This document shows positions 32,358-43,016 of a stretch of DNA of 64,000 bases, piece by piece. Position 1 is the first letter of the stretch; the number at the start of each line of letters is the position of its first letter. The notes below the pieces were generated by a model that was not told the DNA's origin, searched no databases, and worked only from the letters and a program-made list of their open reading frames with translations. Source of the stretch: CAVQJU01 sp963729215. Its GTDB lineage: Bacteria; Acidobacteriota; Vicinamibacteria; Vicinamibacterales; CAVVIG01. Location of the stretch: assembly GCA_963729215.1 (NCBI GenBank), contig CAVSND010000015.1, positions 29,808-93,807 on the forward strand. The letters run 5' to 3'. The position numbers and the translations under genes were made by a program.

Positions 32358-34190
32358 CTAGCCGAACGTGAACGCAAAGGCCTCGACGCCCGGATCCAGG
32401 AACTCGATCTGGAACGTCCGATCCTCCACCGCGCCCTTCTGACGAATCAGCTGATACAGCCGGTGTTCGTTCACGGCGCCGCTTCCCTGCTTGTCGACAT
32501 CGACGCCCGCATCGTCGAGCGGAGGCGCGCCGTCGAGCAGCACGCGGAAGCGCACGGGCTTGCCGCCCTTCCGCGGACCGAGCACGAGATGCAGGTCGCG
32601 GGCGTGGAAGCGGAAGACGATCTTCCCCGGCGCCGTTCCGAGCACCGCGTGCTCGTTGCGCACCGTCCACCAGCCTTCGAGCCCCCACTGATTCAGGCGT
32701 GGACGAGCAGGCAGCGAGTATCGCTCGTCGTTGTCCTTCGCGAGCTCCTCGGGCGAGGCGTAGTGCTCCTGGCGCTCGTAGCCGATGTAAGTTTCCGGCG
32801 AACGAACATCGGGAAGGTCCGGAGCCGCTTGCGCGCCCGCCGCGGCCACCTGGACGAAGCCCGAGGCCGCCGTCCCGGAATTGCGCTCCGCGAGCAGCGT
32901 CTGCACGATGCGTTCGGACTCCTGGTAGTTGCCTTCGCCGAAGTGATGGGCGCGGATGCGTCCCTGCGCGTCGATGAAGTAGTGCGCCGGCCAGATCTGG
33001 TTGCGGAAGGCGTTCCAGATCTTGCGGTTGCTGTCCACCGCCACCGGGTAGGTGACCTTCAGATCCTTCACCGCCTTCGCGACGTTCCCGGCATCGCGCT
33101 CGAAGGCGAACTCGGGCGAGTGCACGCCGATCACGACGAGACCGGCATCCTTATACTTGGCCGCCCACGCCTGCACGTAGGGTATCGATCGAAGGCAGTT
33201 GATACAGGAGTAGGTCCAGAAGTCGATCACAACGACCTGGCCGCGAAGCGTGTCGCGGGTTTGCGGCGGCCCGTTCAACCACTGCACGGCGCCGTCGAGC
33301 GCCGGCATCGCGCCTTCGGCGGAGCCTGCGGCCCCGCGGCCCTGCGCCGTCATCGCAGACGCCGCCATCATCGCCCCGCCCTGCTGCATCATCGCGGGCC
33401 CTTGCATCATCGCCGGTCCTTGCGTCATCGCGGGACCATCCGCCATGGCGACCGCCATCTGCGGCGGCTCCGGCGGCCGGACACGATCGACGAGCCGTTG
33501 CTCGAGGGCCGTCGCTCCGCTGCCTGGCGTCAGCGACACCCGGGCCAGGACGCCCGTGTCCCACCCGAGCGCGATGCCGACGACTCCGGCCAGGACCGCC
33601 ACCCCGAGCGCGCGACGAACCCAGACTTCGGCTCGGAGACTTTGTTTCAACATCTGGAACACCCTCCGCCCCGCCAGCAGCGCGACGGCCAGCGCCGTCA
33701 CGGAGCCCGCCGCAAACGCCAGCAGCAGTACGACGCCGCGCGAGCCGCCCTCGACCGCGGCGGCCGCGAGGACCAGGCCGAGGATCGGCCCGGCGCACGG
33801 TGTCCACAGCAGCCCGGTCGAGATCCCGAGTACGAGCGAACCGCCGATCGTCGGCGGTCCGTCTCGACGCTGGGTGGCCGCCCCGATCCTGACGAACGGA
33901 CGGGCCAGCCACTCGGAAAATCCGGGGAACAGCAGGGCGGCGCCAAAGACGCCGAACACGACCAGCGCAAGCACGCGGCCTAACTGGTTGGCGCGGACGA
34001 TCCACTCGCCCGTGACGGTCGCCAGCGCGCCGACGGCCGAAAACGTGAGCGCCATCCCGATGAGCAGCGGCAGGCCGCTGCGGCGGAAGGACTGGTCGGC
34101 CCTGGCAAAGACGAACGGCAAGACCGGCAGGATGCAGGGACTGACAATCGCCAGGAGCCCGCCGGCAAAAGCAATCAGGTAGAGCGTCAT
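32358..34190 (-). CDS. DipZ-like CcdA-TlpA thioredoxin fusion protein
   Basis: 610 residues. An N-terminal CcdA/DsbD-gamma domain of six membrane helices carries the redox Cys19 (SPCILPVLP) and Cys132 (TPCAGPILG). A Met-rich low-complexity stretch at about 245-295 follows, then an extracytoplasmic thioredoxin domain with CINC (residues 329-332 in WTYSCINCLRSIPY), then a C-terminal beta-sandwich region (GLEGWWTVRNEHAVLG) as in mycobacterial DipZ. It passes electrons from cytoplasmic thioredoxin across the membrane, here most probably to MsrB encoded downstream. The start, 34190, lies 19 bases from a perfect inverted repeat. Confidence 0.9.
   Translation of the reverse strand: MTLYLIAFAGGLLAIVSPCILPVLPFVFARADQSFRRSGLPLLIGMALTFSAVGALATVTGEWIVRANQLGRVLALVVFGVFGAALLFPGFSEWLARPFVRIGAATQRRDGPPTIGGSLVLGISTGLLWTPCAGPILGLVLAAAAVEGGSRGVVLLLAFAAGSVTALAVALLAGRRVFQMLKQSLRAEVWVRRALGVAVLAGVVGIALGWDTGVLARVSLTPGSGATALEQRLVDRVRPPEPPQMAVAMADGPAMTQGPAMMQGPAMMQQGGAMMAASAMTAQGRGAAGSAEGAMPALDGAVQWLNGPPQTRDTLRGQVVVIDFWTYSCINCLRSIPYVQAWAAKYKDAGLVVIGVHSPEFAFERDAGNVAKAVKDLKVTYPVAVDSNRKIWNAFRNQIWPAHYFIDAQGRIRAHHFGEGNYQESERIVQTLLAERNSGTAASGFVQVAAAGAQAAPDLPDVRSPETYIGYERQEHYASPEELAKDNDERYSLPARPRLNQWGLEGWWTVRNEHAVLGTAPGKIVFRFHARDLHLVLGPRKGGKPVRFRVLLDGAPPLDDAGVDVDKQGSGAVNEHRLYQLIRQKGAVEDRTFQIEFLDPGVEAFAFTFG
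33387..33440. repeat. 18-base tandem repeat coding for the Met-rich linker of DipZ
   Basis: Three 18-base units (33387-33404, 33405-33422, 33423-33440), for example CATCATCGCGGGCCCTTG, encode repeats of the pattern GPAMMQ on the minus strand. The repeat sits inside the dipZ gene and keeps the frame, so it probably grew by slippage and may vary between strains. Confidence 0.75.
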
Positions 34191-34208
34191 GCCGGGCCTC
34201 CAGGTGAC

Positions 34209-34232
34209 CTGCTGACAGTATCATGTCAGCAG
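34209..34232. promoter_or_regulatory. Inverted repeat upstream of dipZ (CTGCTGACA-N6-TGTCAGCAG)
   Basis: A perfect 9-base inverted repeat around six bases, 19 bases upstream of the DipZ start and about 90 bases before the beta-propeller gene. The spacing suits a dimeric repressor or activator of the dipZ-msrB operon. No regulator gene is adjacent. Confidence 0.45.
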
Positions 34233-34322
34233 CAGGCCACGTAATAAATGCAAAGCATGCTCGCAAGGTCTGCGGACCGCCAAATCGGTCAGCGGTCGAC
34301 CAAAGAGTGAGGAGATTGGACG

Positions 34323-35222
34323 ATGCCCAGGTTCAGCTCACAATGCCTTGTCACGTGCGTGGCTCTGTTGACAGGCTTCGCGCACGCGGCGTCAGCCGCG
34401 GAGATTCTTGTCGCCGACGCGAAATCCCAGCCTGAGAGTCTCACGGTCGCGCCAGGCGGAGTCCTGATCGTCGGCAGCGCCAGCAGTCCGTTCGTCTACA
34501 AGATACGCCAGGGTTCGACCACCGCCGAGAAGTTCGTGGATGCCAGTGCTGAAGGCGCCGGCACCTTTTTCTTCGGCATGCTGGCGGATGCCGCCACCAA
34601 CACGTTGTGGACGTGCCAGCTGACTCCGGTGGCGGACGCAACGCCGGTGAGGCGCCACACCGCGCTGCGGAGCTTCGACCTCTCCACCGGCGCGCCAAAA
34701 CTCCGCTGGAACCTGCCGAACCTGCAGGGTGACAATAGTACCTGCAATGATTTCGCGCTGGGACCCGACAAGGCGCTGTACATCAGCGACACCAGCAACA
34801 GCAGGATCTACAAGCTGGCTGCGGGCGCTTCCACCGCCGAACTTTTCCTGGAACACCGCGCGCTCTATGGCATCGACGGGCTCACCTTCCTGGATGGCAC
34901 GCTGTACGTGAATAACGTATTCTCGAACAATCTCTACCGCATCCCGGTGGACGCTGCAGGCAAAGCGGGCCAGCCAGTCGATATCTGGATGGATCAGCCG
35001 GTGAAAGCGCCGGATGGCATGCGCGCGGCGAATGGCAAACTGCTCGTGGCCGAGAATGGCAGCGGCAAGATTTCCGTGATTACGGTCAATGGCGACAAGG
35101 CCAGCGTGACGGTCATCAAGGAAGGACTGAACACACCGACCGCAGTCGAGCCTGCGGGCGACACGATCTGGATTGCCGAACGTGGCACCGGCAAAGCCGT
35201 GTCGATTCCGATGCCGAGATAA
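34323..35222 (+). CDS. Exported beta-propeller protein (SMP-30/gluconolactonase-like)
   Basis: 299 residues, with AGGAG before the ATG and a signal peptide ending ASAAE. The body has repeated propeller blades (GVLIVGSASSPFVYKIRQG, KALYISDTSNSRIYKL, GTLYVNNVFSNNLYRIP, KLLVAENGSGKISVIT) as in SMP-30/NHL proteins. It may be a periplasmic lactonase or a sugar-binding protein. It lies 11 bases before the sugar dehydrogenase gene, so they are probably cotranscribed; a role as lactonase acting on its product is a natural guess. Confidence 0.78.
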   Translation: MPRFSSQCLVTCVALLTGFAHAASAAEILVADAKSQPESLTVAPGGVLIVGSASSPFVYKIRQGSTTAEKFVDASAEGAGTFFFGMLADAATNTLWTCQLTPVADATPVRRHTALRSFDLSTGAPKLRWNLPNLQGDNSTCNDFALGPDKALYISDTSNSRIYKLAAGASTAELFLEHRALYGIDGLTFLDGTLYVNNVFSNNLYRIPVDAAGKAGQPVDIWMDQPVKAPDGMRAANGKLLVAENGSGKISVITVNGDKASVTVIKEGLNTPTAVEPAGDTIWIAERGTGKAVSIPMPR

Positions 35223-35233
35223 TCAAGGAGAGA

Positions 35234-36481
35234 ATGACGATGAGTTTGGCGAAAACGGCGTTGCTTTTCATGCTGGCGTCGGCAGCGGTTGGCGCCCAGG
35301 TCAATTCGGGCGAACAGAAGCCCGAGCCCGGCCTGCCCTTCACGATGACCCCGGTGGCGACCTTTGAACTCCCCTGGCGGATCGCCTTCCTGCCCGACGG
35401 CCGCATGCTGATCACCGAAAAAGTCGGGCCCGTGTGGCTGGTGTCCGCGCAGGGACAGAAGATCGCCGCGGTGGTCAACACGCCGCCCGTCTACTGGCAA
35501 GGTCAGAACGGCATGCTGGGCGTGTTCGTCTCGCCCACGTACGCCACCGACCAGAGAATCTATCTCACCTACGCCGAGCCGGGCGACTACGGCGGCGGCC
35601 TGGCGCTGGCCCGCGCGAAGCTCAACGCCTCCCCCACGTCGGCGAGACTGGAAAACTTCGAGGTGCTGTGGCGCCAGCTGCCCAGGGGCAAGGGCGGCCA
35701 GGAAGGCGCGGCGGTGGCCTTCTCGCCCGACGGCCAGTATCTGTTCCTGACGGTGGGCGACCGCCAGCGCTTCACGCCGGCCCAGGATCCGGACCAGCCC
35801 GTTGGGAAGATCCTGCGCCTGACGCTCGACGGCAAGCCGGCCCCGGGCAATCCGAACTTCGGCAAGACCGGCGCGGCCACGGTTCCTCTCATCGATCCGC
35901 CAGCTGACACCGAAGCCGCGAAGACGGCGAAGGTGGTGAGCAGCTATACGTATTCCACCCCCAACCTGACGCCCGCTGAAACCTGGGCCACCGGTGTTCG
36001 CACGCCGTACGGTCTGGCGTTTGCGCCCAACGGGGAATTGTGGGAGGTCGAGCACGGTCCGCGCGGCGGCGACGAGCTGAACCTGATCGAGAAGGGCAAG
36101 AATTATGGCTGGCCGCTCGTGTCCTACAGCCAGAACTACAACGGCGTGCCGATCGCGAGTCCGGACACGCGGCCCGATCTGACCAAGCCGGTCATCTACT
36201 GGACACCCGTCATCGCGCCGGGCAATCTGATGTTCTACACAGGCGCGATGTTCCCGCAGTGGAAGGGCTCGGCGCTGATTGGCGGCATGGGGAGCCAGTC
36301 GCTCAACCGCGTCACGTTCGACGGTCACGGCGGCGCGAAGCCCGCCGAACGCTGGGCCGTGGGCAAACGCATCCGCGACGTCGAACAAGGCCCCGACGGC
36401 TCGCTGTGGATGCTGGAGGACGCCAATCCCGGCGCCCTGTTCCATGTGACGCCGAAATCAGCCGGGGGCGTCCAGCCCTGA
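35234..36481 (+). CDS. PQQ-dependent aldose sugar dehydrogenase, periplasmic
   Basis: 415 residues with a signal peptide (LLFMLASAAVGAQ) and AGGAG just upstream. The opening blade LPWRIAFLPDGRMLITEK, later GVRTPYGLAFAPNGELWEVE and HGPRGGDELNLIEKGKNYGW are the signature of soluble aldose sugar dehydrogenases (YliI/Asd type), including the conserved HGPRGGDE loop that contacts PQQ and Ca2+. It oxidises aldoses to lactones in the periplasm. The upstream propeller may process the product. Confidence 0.92.
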   Translation: MTMSLAKTALLFMLASAAVGAQVNSGEQKPEPGLPFTMTPVATFELPWRIAFLPDGRMLITEKVGPVWLVSAQGQKIAAVVNTPPVYWQGQNGMLGVFVSPTYATDQRIYLTYAEPGDYGGGLALARAKLNASPTSARLENFEVLWRQLPRGKGGQEGAAVAFSPDGQYLFLTVGDRQRFTPAQDPDQPVGKILRLTLDGKPAPGNPNFGKTGAATVPLIDPPADTEAAKTAKVVSSYTYSTPNLTPAETWATGVRTPYGLAFAPNGELWEVEHGPRGGDELNLIEKGKNYGWPLVSYSQNYNGVPIASPDTRPDLTKPVIYWTPVIAPGNLMFYTGAMFPQWKGSALIGGMGSQSLNRVTFDGHGGAKPAERWAVGKRIRDVEQGPDGSLWMLEDANPGALFHVTPKSAGGVQP

Positions 36482-36665
36482 AACGATTGAAGCGGTTCGC
36501 GAGGATCGTCTGAGGCTGAGAATCGGATCGCGACCTGGTCCGCTGGCCGCCCGGGCGCACGGGCGGCCAGCATGATCAAAGCCGCGGTGTCCCTCCTCTT
36601 GGTTCCTTAGTGCGTGTCAGGATCCCCCGTTGGTGGCGCGTTCGGCAATCGGATAGGATGGGCTC

Positions 36666-37054
36666 GTGAGGGTCTCGAGGCTTCTCGCCGGTGTACTCGG
36701 TGTCGCGATGGGATTGCTTCCCGTCGCACCGCCCGAGCATGTGCATGAAGCCGAGGAACAGGGTCACGTTCACGCCGTCATTCATCGCCACTGAAGCAAC
36801 ACGGGATCCTGGAGCATCACGCCGAACACCACGCGACGGTGGACGACGATGATGGTCCGGCTCTCACGCTGACCACGATCTACACGGTTCCGGCGCCGCT
36901 GACCCTCGACAGTCCTGCGCGCATCGTCAGTACGTGGATGGAACCGCCCGCGCCGGGCATTTCGAGCGACCGTTTGCCGATGTCGACATCCTGATTCACG
37001 GTCCGCCTCGAGCTCCGACTCCTCCTCGCGCCCGCCAGCTTCGCCCACGTGTAA
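36666..37054 (+). CDS. Small His-rich protein of a metal efflux operon (frameshifted)
   Basis: The frame from GTG 36666 encodes a hydrophobic leader (LLAGVLGVAMGLLPVAPP) and a His-rich part with HVHEAEEQGHVHAVIHRH, then breaks near 36790. After one missing base it continues LKQHGILEHHAEHHATVDDD and TLTTIYTVPAPLTLDSPARI. A second base is missing near 36973, beyond which ADVDILIHGPPRAPTPPR follows. The repeated His and Asp suggest metal binding. It directly precedes the CzcC/TolC-type gene, so it is very probably the first gene of this efflux operon. The family is not named with confidence. Confidence 0.55.
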
Positions 37055-37102
37055 CGCGGCCCAAGCCGCCGTCCCGATATTTTTCTGTCTCGAAGGAGTC
37101 GT

Positions 37103-38326
37103 ATGCGGACACGCACATGGTGCGTGGCTGCGGCCTGGTCTGTCTGCCCAGGATATCCGCCGCCCAAGCTGTTCTTTCCGAAGCCGACGCGCTGGCGCGT
37201 CTATCCGCTGAAAGCCCGCGCGTTCGCGCGATCAAGGCCGCGATCGAGATCGCCCGCGCGGAAGGGCTGGCCGCCGGCCGGTGGCCGAATCCCAGGATCA
37301 CGTTCAACCGCGAAGCCGTGGCCGGCGTGACCGAAAACATGTTTCTGGTGACGCAGCCCCTGCCGATCACCGGACGCCACGGTCTCGACGTGAGCGCGGC
37401 GTCGAAACTGGTCACGGCGAGCGAGCTTCGAGCCGACGGCGAAATTCGGCAGGTGCGCGCGGCGCTGCGCGGTGCCTACGCGGACCTCGTGTCGGCACAG
37501 GTTCGCGAAGCTGAAATCGCGGCGGCGCGAGATCGCCTGCGCGGCCTGGCAGGCATCCTCGCCGGCGGGAAACAGCTGGCGAGGCCGCCGGCTACGACCG
37601 CCTGCGCGCGGAGCGCGAAGCCATGGAGCTCGAGGCGGATTGGGCAGCGGCCCGCGCGGATCGCGCGCGTGCCCAGGCCGAGCTGTCGGGCTTCTTCGCC
37701 GCTTCCACCGAGACACAACCAGTCTGACCGCCGTCGTGCCGCTGCCGTCGGAACGGGCGGCGCTGCCCGGCGTCGAGGAACTCGTCGCCCGGGCGGAAGC
37801 CGATCTTCCCGAACTGGCGGCTCTCAGACACGAAATCGAATCCGCTGACTTCGCGACACGTGCGGCCGAACGGCGTCCGGTTCCAGAACCAGAAATCGTC
37901 GCCGGCACCAAGTCGTCGAACCTGGGTGGCGGCGACATCGGCAGTGTCTTCAGCATCCATGTGACCGTCCCGCTGTTCGACCACGCAAAGCCCGAGCAGG
38001 CGCTCGCGCAGGCGCGCCGCGCCCAGGCTGAGGCGCGGACGGCGGCCTTCGAGGCCTCGCTCCGCGCGCAGGTCCTCGCGCTTCGCGCGATCGTCCTCGA
38101 ACGGCGGCAAGCCGCCGACAACTATCGCGCCTCGACAGCGGCCAGCGCCACGCAGCTCGAACGAATCGCGCAGGTCAGCTATGACGCCGGCGAGCGCGGA
38201 ATCCTCGAATTGCTCGATGCCTATCGCAGCAGCAGCGCGGCGAGAGTCCGTCAAGCCGCGCTGGACGCGGCGACACGTCACGCAGAGATCGAGCTCGAAC
38301 TGGTGAGCGGATGGGAGATCCGATGA
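37103..38326 (+). CDS. Outer-membrane efflux protein, TolC/CzcC family (frameshifted)
   Basis: About 405 residues from ATG 37103 (AAGGAG upstream). Signal leader MRTRTWCVAAAWSV, then after a one-base break near 37140 the OEP family sequence ADALARLSAESPRVRAIKAA, GRWPNPRITFNREAVAG and the coiled-coil barrel. Further breaks occur near 37585 and 37725; the last segment, with LPELAALRHEIESADFATRA and LFDHAKPEQALAQARRAQ, ends in ELELVSGWEIR. It is the outer-membrane channel of the efflux system encoded by the next two genes. Its stop overlaps the adaptor start as ATGA. Confidence 0.83.
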
Positions 38327-39887
38327 TGACGACGAACCCTTCAGATCACGCTGGGACTGGCGGTCGCGGCGGCGCCGGCCTGCCGTCCGGCGACGACGGG
38401 CGCCGGGCAGGCTCCAGCCTCTGAAGAGCCGGACCCTCGACGTGACGAGCTGGACGCAGGAGACGGAGCTCTACATGGAGTACCCGCCGCTCGTCGCGGG
38501 ACAAACCGTCCGGTTTGCCGTGCACCTGACACGGCTCGCGGATTTTCAGGCACTCACCGCGGGGCGTCCGTCGATTGAGATGTCACCCGAGAGCGGTGGC
38601 GCCGCAGTCGTCCTGCCAGGATCCGACCCGCTTCGCCCCGGCGCGTTCCGGGTCGAAGGCAAGCTTCCGCCCGCGGGGCGCTATCGCTGGGCGCTGCTCG
38701 TCGCCGCGCCGGGGTCTGGCCGATCGCCACGATCTCGGCACGACGGCCGTCTTCCCTGACGAGGCCGCGGCGATGGCGGACGCCGAAAAGCGTCCCGAGA
38801 AGGATCCGGCGGCCATCGCCTACCTGAAAGAACAGCAGTGGACGAATGCGTTTGCGACGGCGCTGGTCCGCGAAGGCGAGGTGCGGACATCGATTCGGGT
38901 ACCCGCCGCTATCGCGCCCGTCACGGGCGGTGAAGCACTCGTGGCCGCTCCGGCGGATGGGCGCTACGCCTCTGCCCGGTTGCCGTCGATCGGCGATCGC
39001 GTGTCCGCGGGCCAGGAACTCGGGCATCTGGAACCGCGGCTGTCCAGCGGAGGCGAAGACCGAGCCTCGCTCGACGCTGCCGTCACCGAAGCGCAGACGA
39101 TGCTGGACGGCGCGAAGGCCGATCTCGCGCGAGCGGAGCGGCTGCTGGAAGAACGCGCGGTTCCTGGACGGCGCGTTGAAGAGGCGCGGCGCACGGTGTC
39201 GATCGCGGAAGCCCGCGTCACGGCCGCTAGAGCCCGGCTGGCGCAACGTGACCAGGTTCTGCGCGACGGCGGCGGCGCCGCGTCAGGTAACGCGTTCGTG
39301 CTTCGCGCTCCGATCGAGCGGCCGCGTGGCGGAGGTGTTCGCTGCGCTCGGCGCCTCGTACGCGGAAGGCGCACCCCTGTTTCGCGTCGTGCGTGGCGAC
39401 CGCGTCGAGCTGCAGGCACAGGTGCCGCCCAGCGAGGCGGAATCGGCGCGCGCAGTGACGGCAGTGGCTCTGGAAGTGCCTGGCCGTGCCGAGCCCATCG
39501 AGCTCAAACCCGATCACGTCCACGACGCCGGGGTGATCGATCCAAAGACGCGCGCGCTTCCCCTTCAGATCGAAGTCGAGAACCGCACCGGACAACTACT
39601 GGTCGGCCAGACCGGCACGGCGATTCTCTACACGGGCCGCACGCAGCGCGTGCCCGTGGTGCCGCAGGAAGCGGTCCTGACCGAAGCCGGCCGGCCGTAC
39701 GTGTTCGTGCAAATCGCGGGCGAGAGCTTCGCGCGTCGGTTCGTGTCTGTCGTCTCACGCGACGGCGGGACGGTCGGCCTGCGGACGGGCGTCATGCCCG
39801 GGCGACCGAGTCGTGACGCGGGGAGCGTACGACATCCAGCTGGCGTCTGCAGCGAAGGGTCTGCCGGCTGAAGGCCACGTGCACTGA
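38323..39887 (+). CDS. Periplasmic adaptor, CusB/CzcB type (frameshifted)
   Basis: About 515 residues. After a lipoprotein-like leader (AVAAAPAC) the frame breaks near 38340 and 38428. A 90-residue N-terminal domain (TQETELYMEYPPLVAGQTV, SGGAAVVLPGSDPLR) is followed by a long hairpin and barrel: PADGRYASARLPSIGDRVSA, SLDAAVTEAQTMLDGAKADL, VFAALGASYAEGAPLFRVV, and GTAILYTGRTQRVPVVPQEA. Further breaks near 38709, 39315 and 39810. The N-terminal domain recalls the metal-binding one of CusB-type adaptors. It links the RND pump to the outer-membrane channel. Confidence 0.8.
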
Positions 39888-39917
39888 TTGAAGAATGCGA
39901 AGCGGGTGGAGTAGACA

Positions 39918-42900
39918 ATGAAGCGCCTCATTCAATGGTCGATCGAGCACAACTGGCTCGTGATCGGCCTGTCCGTCTTGCTGCTCGGCGCCGGTGTGTG
40001 GACGGCCCGACAGATGCCGATCGATGTCTTTCCGGATCTGACGGCGCCCACGGTGACGATTCTGACCGAAGGCCACGGGATGGCGCCCGAGGAGATGGAG
40101 TCGCTGGTGACGTTTCCGCTCGAGAGCGCTATCAACGGTGCGTCGGGGGTACGGCGGGTCCGCTCGGCGACCGCCGTCGGCATCGCCGTGGTGTGGGTGG
40201 AGTTCGACTGGGGCACCGACATCTTCATGGCCCGTCAGCTCGTCTCAGAAAAGCTGACGCTCGTCAGCGGCACGCTGCCGCCGCAGGTCGAACGGCCGGT
40301 GCTCGCGCCGGTCTCATCGATCATGGGCGAGATCCTCTTCTTTGCGATCTCGTCGGATCACGACGATCCGCTGACGCTCCGGACGATCGCCGATACCACC
40401 GTGCGGCGCCGGTTGCTCGCCGTACCGGGCGTCTCCCAGGTCACGCCGATCGGCGGATCGGAACGGCAGTTCCAGGTGATCGCCCATCCCGACGCCCTTC
40501 GCGCCAACAACGTGACGCTGAGCGAGCTGCTATCCGCAGTCCGCGGCGCCAGCCAGAATACGTCGGCAGGTGTCTTCACCGAGGGATCGCAGGAGTACGT
40601 CCTCGAGGCCGTCGGCCGCGCCCGCACGACGGAGGAGATTGGTGAAACCGTCGTCGCCCTGCGCGGCGATCGATCGGTGCTCGTGCGGAATGTCGCGGAT
40701 GTGCAGGGAGGGCGGGGCGTTCAAGCGTGGCGAGGGCTCACGCAGCGGCAAGCCGGCCGTCATCGTCGGCGTGCAGAAACAGCCCGGCGCCAACACGATC
40801 GAGGTGACCAGCCGGCTCGATCGCGAGCTCGACACCCTCCAGCACGAGCTGCCCTCCGGCATGACCATCGACAGGCGGATCTTCCGCCAGGCCGACTTCA
40901 TCGAAGTGGCGGTGGCGAACATGTTCCGCGCGCTTCGCGACGGCGGGGTGCTGGTGGTGTTCATCGTCCTCCTGTTCCTCGCCAACACCCGCGCCAGCGC
41001 CATCACGCTGACCGCGATTCCGCTGTCGCTCGCGGCGGCGGTGCTGGCGCTGCGAGCCTTCGGCGCCGGCATCAACACGATGACGCTCGGCGGGATGGCC
41101 ATTGCCGTCGGCGATCTGGTGGACGATGCGATCGTCGATGTCGAGAACGTGGTGAGGCGGCTTCGCGAGAATCGCGCCAGGCCTGAGGCGGAGCGGCTGC
41201 CGGCGGCGACCATCGTGCGCGAGGCCACGCTCGAGATCCGATCGTCGATCGTGTTCGCGACGGTCATCATCGTCGTGGCCTTTCTGCCGTTGTTCGGCCT
41301 GGCCGGCGTCGAAGGACGTCTCCTGACGCCGCTGGCATTCGCCTACATCGTCGCGCTGCTGGCGTCGCTTGCGGTCGCGGTGGTCGTGACGCCGGCGCTC
41401 TGCGTCACCTTCCTGCCGCGAGCCGGATCCATCGAACGAGGACACGACGGATGGCTGTCGCGCCGGCTGAAGGCGGCGTTCGCGAGCATGCCTGCCGCCG
41501 GCACTCGACCATCCGAATGCGATCATGGCGATGTCAGCGTTGCTGCTGATCGGCTCGCTGGCCGCGCTCACGAGAGCCGGAACGGCGTTCCTGCCGGATT
41601 TTCACGAGGGCAGCCTGACCGTGCAGGCCAACACGCTGCCGGGCACGTCGCTCGCGAAGTCGAACGACATCGGCCGGCGCGTCGAGGAGATTCTCCTGTC
41701 GCAGCCGGAAGTGATCGCGACGGCGCGGCGGACGGGCCGCGCGGAATACGACGAGCACGTGCAGGGCGTGGAGGCCGCAGAAATCGACGTCGGCCTGCGC
41801 CAGACCGATCGGCCGCGCACGGCGTTGCTCGCCGAGCTTCGGCGCCAGTTTGCCACGCTGCCAGGCACGAACGTGACGGTTGGACAGCCGATCTCGCATC
41901 GGATCGATCACATGTTGTCCGGGACCCGCGCCAACATCGCGGTCAAGGTCTTCGGCGACGACCTGGGCACGCTGCGACGGCTCGGCGAGCGTGTCCGCGC
42001 CGCCGTCGGGTCGGTGCCTGGTGTCGTGGATCTGTCGCTGGAGCAGCAGATGGATGTCCCGTTCGTCCGGTTCGTGCTCAATCGATCGGCGATTGCCCGC
42101 TACGGCCTGCGACCCGGCGATGTCGCCGAGGCCGTCGAAACGGGTCTCGCCGGCGCCACGGTCGGACGGATCTTCGATCGAGGGACGGCGTTCGACCTGA
42201 CCGTCAAGTTCGATCCCGTCGGCCGGATCGGATTTTGAACGCATCGCTGATCTACCCATCGACACCCCGAGCGGAGCGATCGTGCCGATACGAGCCCTGG
42301 CGGATGTGCGGCGCGAACAGGGCCCGAACATGGTCCTTCGTGAAAACGTCCAGCGCCGCATCGTCATCTCCTGCAACGTCGCCGGCCGCGATCTCGGCAG
42401 CGTCGTCGACGACATCAGGCGTGCGGTGTCTCGGGCGGTGCCGATGCCGGCGGGCTATCGAGTGGAATACGGAGGACAGTTCGAGAGCCAACAAAGCGCG
42501 TCGCAGCGCCTGCTGGGCCTCGGCGTGCTGGCGATCGCCGGCGTCTTCATGCTGCTCGTGCTGGCGTTCGGGCGTGCCCGTGACGCGCTGATCGTGATGG
42601 TCAATCTGCCGCTCGCCCTGATTGGCGGCGTCGCCGGCGTGTTTCTGTCAGGCGGCGTCCTCAACGTGGCGACGATGATCGGCTTCATCACGCTGTTTGG
42701 AATCGCGACGCGGAACGGCATCATGCTCGTGACGCATATCCATCACTTGATGGACGTCGAGGGCGTGCGCAACTTTCGTGAGGCCGTCGAGCGGGGCGCC
42801 GAGGAGAGGCTGGTGCCGATCCTCATGACGGCCGCGGCGGCCGGTCTGGCCCTGATTCCGCTGGCGATCCGCGGCGGTCAGACCGGGAGCGAGATCCAGA

Positions 42901-43016
42901 CGCCGATGGCCATCGTGATCCTGTGCGGATTGACGACATCCACGCTGCTCAACATGTTCGTCGTGCCGAGTCTGTATCTGAAATTCAGTTCGCCGGCGGT
43001 CAATCGTGACCTTTAA
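39918..43016 (+). CDS. HME-family RND efflux pump, CzcA/CusA type (frameshifted)
   Basis: About 1030 residues from MKRLIQWSIEHNWLVI. N-terminal pore-domain text (MPIDVFPDLTAPTVTILTEG, GMAPEEMESLVTFPLE) is typical of heavy-metal RND pumps. Membrane motif GGMAIAVGDLVDDAIVDVEN carries the paired acidic residues of proton relay in helix 4. Breaks by one base near 40712, 41495 and 42230 each recover the frame (net plus three). The C-terminus is MFVVPSLYLKFSSPAVNRDL. It pumps metal ions or other cations out of the periplasm. The substrate cannot be told from sequence alone. Confidence 0.87.

Noticed and set aside
32463..33983. 506-residue open frame opposite dipZ
   Set aside because: Highly charged low-complexity text (many Arg and His) caused by the opposite strand's codon use; shadow.
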